Positions 60,314 to 64,000 of a stretch of DNA of 64,000 nt are shown here, one piece after another. The position numbers and the translations under genes are program-made. The stretch comes from DATATV01 sp035551355. GTDB lineage: Bacteria > Actinomycetota > Actinomycetes > Mycobacteriales > Pseudonocardiaceae. The stretch spans positions 1-64,000 of the forward strand of contig DASZNF010000048.1 of assembly GCA_035551355.1 (NCBI GenBank), read 5' to 3'. Under the pieces are notes generated by a model, which searched no databases, had not been told where the DNA came from, and saw only the letters and a program-made list of their open reading frames with translations. Numbering within the stretch: position 1 is the stretch's first letter; each line of letters starts with the position of its first letter.

Positions 60314-61066
60314 GTGCAACGACTGCTACCCACCGGGGAACCGGCCGCTGTTGTGGCCGACGACACCGAACTGGCGAAGCTCTACGGCTTCCCGGAGAAC
60401 CTGGACCGGCCCTGGGTGAAGGTGAACTTCATCAGCAGCGCCGACGGGGCGGTCTCGGTGTCCGGGCGGTCGGCCGGCCTGTCCGACGAGAACGACAAGA
60501 AGGTCTTCCTGCTCGGCCGCAAGCTGGCCGATGTGGTGCTGGTCGGCGCGGGCACCGCGCTGGTCGAGCGCTACCGCGGGGTGCAGCGCGACGAGGTGCC
60601 CGACGACTGGCGGGTGGCGCACGGCCTGACGCCGGTGCCGCCGGTGGCGGTGGTCACCCGGCGCTGTTCCATCGACCCGAGTTCCGGGCTGCTCACCGAC
60701 ACCCAGATCCCGCCGATCATCCTGACCACCGAGGCCGCGCCGGAGCGGCGGCGGGCGGCGCTGGTCGACGCCGGGGCCGAGGTGATCATCGCCGGCGAGC
60801 GGGACGTGGACCCCAAAGCCGCGCTGGATGTGTTGGACGCCAAGGGTTTTCGCCGGGTGTGCTGCGAGGGCGGGCCGCAGTTGTTCGGGTCGCTGATCGC
60901 CGCGGATCTGGTCGACGAGCTCTGCCTGAGCGTGGCGCCGGTGCTGACCGGTGGGGACGCCCGGCGGATCGCGGTGGGCCCGGCGCCCGACGCGCCGGTG
61001 CGGCTGAAGCTGGCCAGCGTGCTGCACGCCGACAATCTGCTTATGCTGCGCTATCTGCGCGATTAG
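60314..61066 (+). CDS. Pyrimidine reductase family protein (RibD C-terminal domain)
   Basis: A 250-residue standalone RibD-C/dihydrofolate-reductase-like domain. Features are DRPWVKVNFISSADGAVS near residues 30-47, KVFLLGRKLADVVLVGAGT near 67-85, RVCCEGGPQLFGSLI near 181-195, and VDELCLSVAPVLTGG near 200-214. RibD-C reduces the ribosyl group of a pyrimidine in riboflavin synthesis; standalone copies in actinobacteria are of uncertain role. GTG start, divergent from the ZapE gene. Confidence 0.88.
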   Translation: MQRLLPTGEPAAVVADDTELAKLYGFPENLDRPWVKVNFISSADGAVSVSGRSAGLSDENDKKVFLLGRKLADVVLVGAGTALVERYRGVQRDEVPDDWRVAHGLTPVPPVAVVTRRCSIDPSSGLLTDTQIPPIILTTEAAPERRRAALVDAGAEVIIAGERDVDPKAALDVLDAKGFRRVCCEGGPQLFGSLIAADLVDELCLSVAPVLTGGDARRIAVGPAPDAPVRLKLASVLHADNLLMLRYLRD

Positions 61067-61108
61067 GCTCCACAACGGGTTGGGGCACTTGCGAAGGCGA
61101 GGACAGCG

Positions 61109-62197
61109 ATGAGGTTGCCCGTCAAGCCGCCGGTCAAGCCGATGCTGGCCAGTCCCGTGCCCGGCGTGCCCGAGGGCGGCGGGTGGCTGTTCGAGCCCAA
61201 GTGGGACGGGTTTCGCTGCCTGGTGTTCCGGGACGGCGACGAGCTGACCCTGCAGTCGCGTTCGGGCAAGCCGCTCAACCGGTACTTCCCGGAGATGGTG
61301 GCCGCGCTGGGCGCCGCACTGCCGGAGAAGATCGTGCTGGACGGCGAACTGGTGGTGGACCGGGATGGGCGGCTGGACTTCGACGCGCTGTCCGAACGCG
61401 TGCACCCGGCGGCCAGCCGGGTGGCCCTGCTGGCCGAGCGGACCCCGGCGAGATTCGTGGCCTTCGACCTGCTCGCCGCCGGGGACGCCAGCCTGCTCGA
61501 CGAGCCCGGCCGGGTGCGCAGGCAGCGGCTGGCCGAGCTGCTGACCCCGGCCGACGCGCTGCACCTGACCCCGGTCACCGACGATCCGGCGCTGGCCCGG
61601 CAGTGGTTCACCCTGTTCGAGGGAGCCGGGCTGGACGGGGTGATCGGCAAGCCGGCCGAGAAGCCCTACGCGCCGGGCAAGCGCACCATGATCAAGATCA
61701 AGCACCGGCGCAGCGCCGACTGTGTGGTGGCCGGCCTGCGCTGGCACCTCAACACCGAACCGGGCACCGCCGTCGGCTCCCTGCTGCTGGGCCTCTACGA
61801 CAACTCCGGCCGGCTCAACCACGTCGGCGTGGCCGGGGCGTTCTCCGAGGGGCAGCGCCGGGACCTGGCCGAGGAGCTGGCCCCGCTGGCCAAGGACGCC
61901 GCGCACGATCACCCGTGGCTTGGCGAGCAGGCCGGGGACGGTCGGCGGGTGCCCGGCGGGATCAACCGGTGGCGCTCCACCGAGCAGCCGTGGCTGCCGC
62001 TGCACCCGGAACGGGTGGTCGAGGTCGGCTACGAGCACACCGAGGGCGGGTATCCGTCCCGGTTCCGGCACAACGGCCAGTTCGTCCGCTGGCGCCCGGA
62101 CCGCGATCCGGACTCCTGCGACTACGAGCAGCTCGACGAACCGGCCCGCTACGACCTGGACGCGGTGCTGCGCGGCGAGGTCCGCGAACGCGACTGA
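61109..62197 (+). CDS. ligC: ATP-dependent DNA ligase (LigC type)
   Basis: A 362-residue monomeric ligase. Motif I is FEPKWDGFRCLVF near residues 28-40, with the adenylated Lys in KWDG. Motif III lies around RFVAFDLLA, motif IV in LDGVIGKP, and motif V in MIKIKHRR. An OB-fold C-terminal domain with VGVAGAFSEGQR follows. Mycobacterial LigC-type ligases act in backup base-excision or end-joining repair. It has no fused polymerase or nuclease, unlike LigD. The ATG at 61109 follows AGGACAG. Confidence 0.9.
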   Translation: MRLPVKPPVKPMLASPVPGVPEGGGWLFEPKWDGFRCLVFRDGDELTLQSRSGKPLNRYFPEMVAALGAALPEKIVLDGELVVDRDGRLDFDALSERVHPAASRVALLAERTPARFVAFDLLAAGDASLLDEPGRVRRQRLAELLTPADALHLTPVTDDPALARQWFTLFEGAGLDGVIGKPAEKPYAPGKRTMIKIKHRRSADCVVAGLRWHLNTEPGTAVGSLLLGLYDNSGRLNHVGVAGAFSEGQRRDLAEELAPLAKDAAHDHPWLGEQAGDGRRVPGGINRWRSTEQPWLPLHPERVVEVGYEHTEGGYPSRFRHNGQFVRWRPDRDPDSCDYEQLDEPARYDLDAVLRGEVRERD

Positions 62198-62203
62198 GCC
62201 GGG

Positions 62204-63604
62204 TCAGTGCCCGTCGACGGTGACGACCTCCTCCAGGTCGCGGCCGGTGGTGCGCGGACCGAGGATGGCCACGTCCAGGCACAGCACGCCGAGCAGCACC
62301 GCGGCCCCGCCGAACACGCCACCGGCGCCCAGCGCCGCCAGCACCGAGACCGCCACGAACGGCAGGATCGCCGAAGCCAGCCGGGACAGCGAATAGCCGA
62401 TGCCCATGGCGCTGGTGCGCACCCGGGTCGGGAACAGCTCGGTCTGGTAGATGTGGAACGCGTTGGAGAACACGTTGCTGGACACGGTGAGCAGGAACCC
62501 GGCGGTCACGATCAGCGCGGTGTTGGTGCCGAATCCGAAGATCAGGCCGAACACCGCGATGGCGATGGTCGAGTAGACGATCAGCCACTTGCGTTCCAGT
62601 CGCTCCACCATCGGCACCGACACCAGCGCGCCGATCGGGTATCCCAGGAACGACAGGGCGGCGTAACCGAGCGAGCTGGTGACGGTGTAGCCCTTGCTGA
62701 CCAGCACCAACGGTGCCATGGTGCCGAAGCCGTAGTAGCCGACGGTCTGCAGGATCTGGAAGATCCACAACATGATGGTGCGCTTGCGATAGGTGCCCTT
62801 GAAGGTGTCGGCCAGGGTGATCCGGCGCGGCTCCACGGCGTGTTCCTGGGCCACGGCTTCCGTTTCGGCCGGCCGGGCGTCCGGCCGGGCCGCGTACACC
62901 CGGGCCTCGACCTGGGCCACCACCGCGTCGGCCTCCTCGGTCCGGCCCCGCGCGACCAGCCAGCGCGGTGATTCGGGCAGCTTGGTCCGGGCCAGGAAGA
63001 CGAAGATCGCGCCGATCGCGCCGGCGATCAGCAGCCACCGCCAGCCGGCGATCCCGGCGAAGGTGGCCTTGCCGACCACCTTGGCCCCGATCAGCGCGGC
63101 CAGTGGTACGCCGAGGAAGCCGACCACGTAGGCCCAGGCGATGGCCCGGCCGCGGGCCCGGCCCGGGATGAACTCGGCCAGGTAGGTGTCGACCAGCACC
63201 AGTTCCGAGCCGATGCCGATCCCGGCCAGGAAGCGCAGCACCACGAACACCGTGAGGTTCGGGGAGAAGCCGCTGGCCAAGGACAGCAGGGCGTAGGAGA
63301 CGAGATTGATCATGAACATCCGGCGGCGGCCGAACCGGTCGGCCAGCAGCGAGTTCACGTTGGCGCCGACGAACATGCCGAAGAACGCGCTGGCGATGAC
63401 CAGCGATTTGCCGGTCGAGCCGAGTTTCCACTCCTCGGTCAGGATCGAGGCCAGCACGCCGCCGAGGAACACCTCGTACAGGTCGAAGAACGAGCCCAGC
63501 CCGACCAGGACCGTCAGCATGCGGTGCCAGCCGGTGATCGGCAGGCGGTCGAGGCGGGCCGCGGGCGACAACGCGGCTCCGGCCCGGGATTGCTCAGTGC
63601 TCAC
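62204..63604 (-). CDS. MFS transporter, sugar-porter/aromatic-acid-symporter-like
   Basis: A 466-residue, 12-helix MFS transporter. Helix 1 carries FFDLYEVFLGGVLASIL (as in aromatic acid or sialate symporters), the A-motif is NSLLADRFGRRRMF, and GIGIGSELVLVDTYLAEFIP marks helix 4. ELFPTRVRTSAMGIG is the helix 10-11 signature of SP-type carriers. The GTG at 63604 has a GGAGGAG site. It sits directly after a PrpD-family gene on the same strand (72-base gap), so an organic acid is a fair substrate guess. Confidence 0.87.
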   Translation of the reverse strand: MSTEQSRAGAALSPAARLDRLPITGWHRMLTVLVGLGSFFDLYEVFLGGVLASILTEEWKLGSTGKSLVIASAFFGMFVGANVNSLLADRFGRRRMFMINLVSYALLSLASGFSPNLTVFVVLRFLAGIGIGSELVLVDTYLAEFIPGRARGRAIAWAYVVGFLGVPLAALIGAKVVGKATFAGIAGWRWLLIAGAIGAIFVFLARTKLPESPRWLVARGRTEEADAVVAQVEARVYAARPDARPAETEAVAQEHAVEPRRITLADTFKGTYRKRTIMLWIFQILQTVGYYGFGTMAPLVLVSKGYTVTSSLGYAALSFLGYPIGALVSVPMVERLERKWLIVYSTIAIAVFGLIFGFGTNTALIVTAGFLLTVSSNVFSNAFHIYQTELFPTRVRTSAMGIGYSLSRLASAILPFVAVSVLAALGAGGVFGGAAVLLGVLCLDVAILGPRTTGRDLEEVVTVDGH

Positions 63605-63675
63605 AACGGACTCCTCCACTTCGGCTTCGCTGCCGATCAAGCATGGTTGCACGACAGGCAAGAGCCGTGGGCCGG

Positions 63676-64000
63676 TCAGAAGATTCCGTGGGTCGCCGGC
63701 GTGGGATCGACGGTCGCGGGCGGGGTGAGTTCGGCCAGTTCAGCGGCGGTCAGGCCGGGCAGCCGGGTCACCAGGCCGAGGAAGTCGGCTTGCTCCCGAA
63801 CCGTGAGAATCCCCTCGGTGAGAGCGCGGAACTTTTCCACATACTGATCACGGGCGAACGGGCGGGCCCCGGCCGGATGGGCGTCGGCCACCGCGATCTC
63901 GTCGGTGAGCACCCGGCCGTCGGTCAGGGTGATCTCGACCCGGCCGCCGAACGCGGGTTCGGCCGCGTGATAGCGGTCGGTCCACTGTGGATCCTCCACG
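63676..64000 (-). CDS. MmgE/PrpD-family protein, C-terminal part (runs off the window)
   Basis: The last approximately 108 residues of a larger protein whose 5' part lies beyond 64000. EDPQWTDRYHAAEP near its start and VEITLTDGRVLTDEI resemble the C-terminal domain of MmgE/PrpD dehydratases such as 2-methylcitrate dehydratase, which show RDPxW and similar strand patterns. A segment VEKFRALTEG is also typical. Without the catalytic half the substrate is open. It is upstream of the MFS transporter on the same strand. Confidence 0.78.
   Translation of the reverse strand, partial: VEDPQWTDRYHAAEPAFGGRVEITLTDGRVLTDEIAVADAHPAGARPFARDQYVEKFRALTEGILTVREQADFLGLVTRLPGLTAAELAELTPPATVDPTPATHGIF

Overview
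High-GC actinobacterial chromosome, most likely from the Pseudonocardiales (inference). The pointers are an SsgB-like sporulation protein, a mycothiol-dependent maleylpyruvate isomerase-type enzyme, three F420-type LLM oxidoreductases, a four-gene conservon, WXG100-type toxin genes, and frequent GTG starts with GTGA/ATGA stop-start overlaps.

Layout. 1-1.5 kb: end of an integrative element, with a tyrosine integrase pointing at the 3' end of tRNA-Val(CAC). 1.9-2.8 kb: SsgB-like gene, then tRNA-Gly(GCC), tRNA-Cys(GCA) and tRNA-Val(GAC). 3.1-10.7 kb: polymorphic toxin operon on the minus strand, made of a YbaB-like protein, a WXG100-like partner, a 1450-residue toxin with a C-terminal nuclease, and three YezG-like immunity paralogues. 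10.8-20.9 kb: transporters and regulators (MHS symporter with AraC, DHA2 exporter, LysR/ACS transporter/4-oxalomesaconate hydratase), a methyltransferase, a nucleotidyltransferase and DinB-type enzymes. 21-28.4 kb: sedolisin, soluble transhydrogenase, membrane protein, LLM enzyme, and a DGPF protein with an ECF42 sigma factor that carries a frameshift. 28.7-31.2 kb: indole prenyltransferase plus tryptophanase. 31.2-35.3 kb: conservon (CvnA-D). 35.8-38.1 kb: copper ATPase with a CsoR-like operator.

38-45.6 kb is the most unusual region. On the minus strand run a PP2C phosphatase, a Crp/Fnr regulator, a class III cyclase-like protein and a P-loop NTPase-like protein. The last two share a short RHIM/BASS-like motif (NNGTM..SVQA..V.G.I), at the C-terminus of one and near the N-terminus of the other. 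This is the signature expected of amyloid-templated signalling pairs. Divergent from the phosphatase, across a perfect inverted repeat, are an HTH/N6-methylase-like protein and a Ser/Thr kinase.

45.6-64 kb: P450 with a divergent TetR gene, glycosyltransferase/deacetylase pair, an LLM/TetR/SDR catabolic-type cluster, prolyl oligopeptidase-family peptidase, 5'-truncated ArsR gene, ornithine aminotransferase, PAP2 phosphatase, ZapE-like ATPase, RibD-C reductase, LigC-type ligase, an MFS transporter and a PrpD-family gene cut by the window edge. No CRISPR array, insertion sequence or rRNA was seen.
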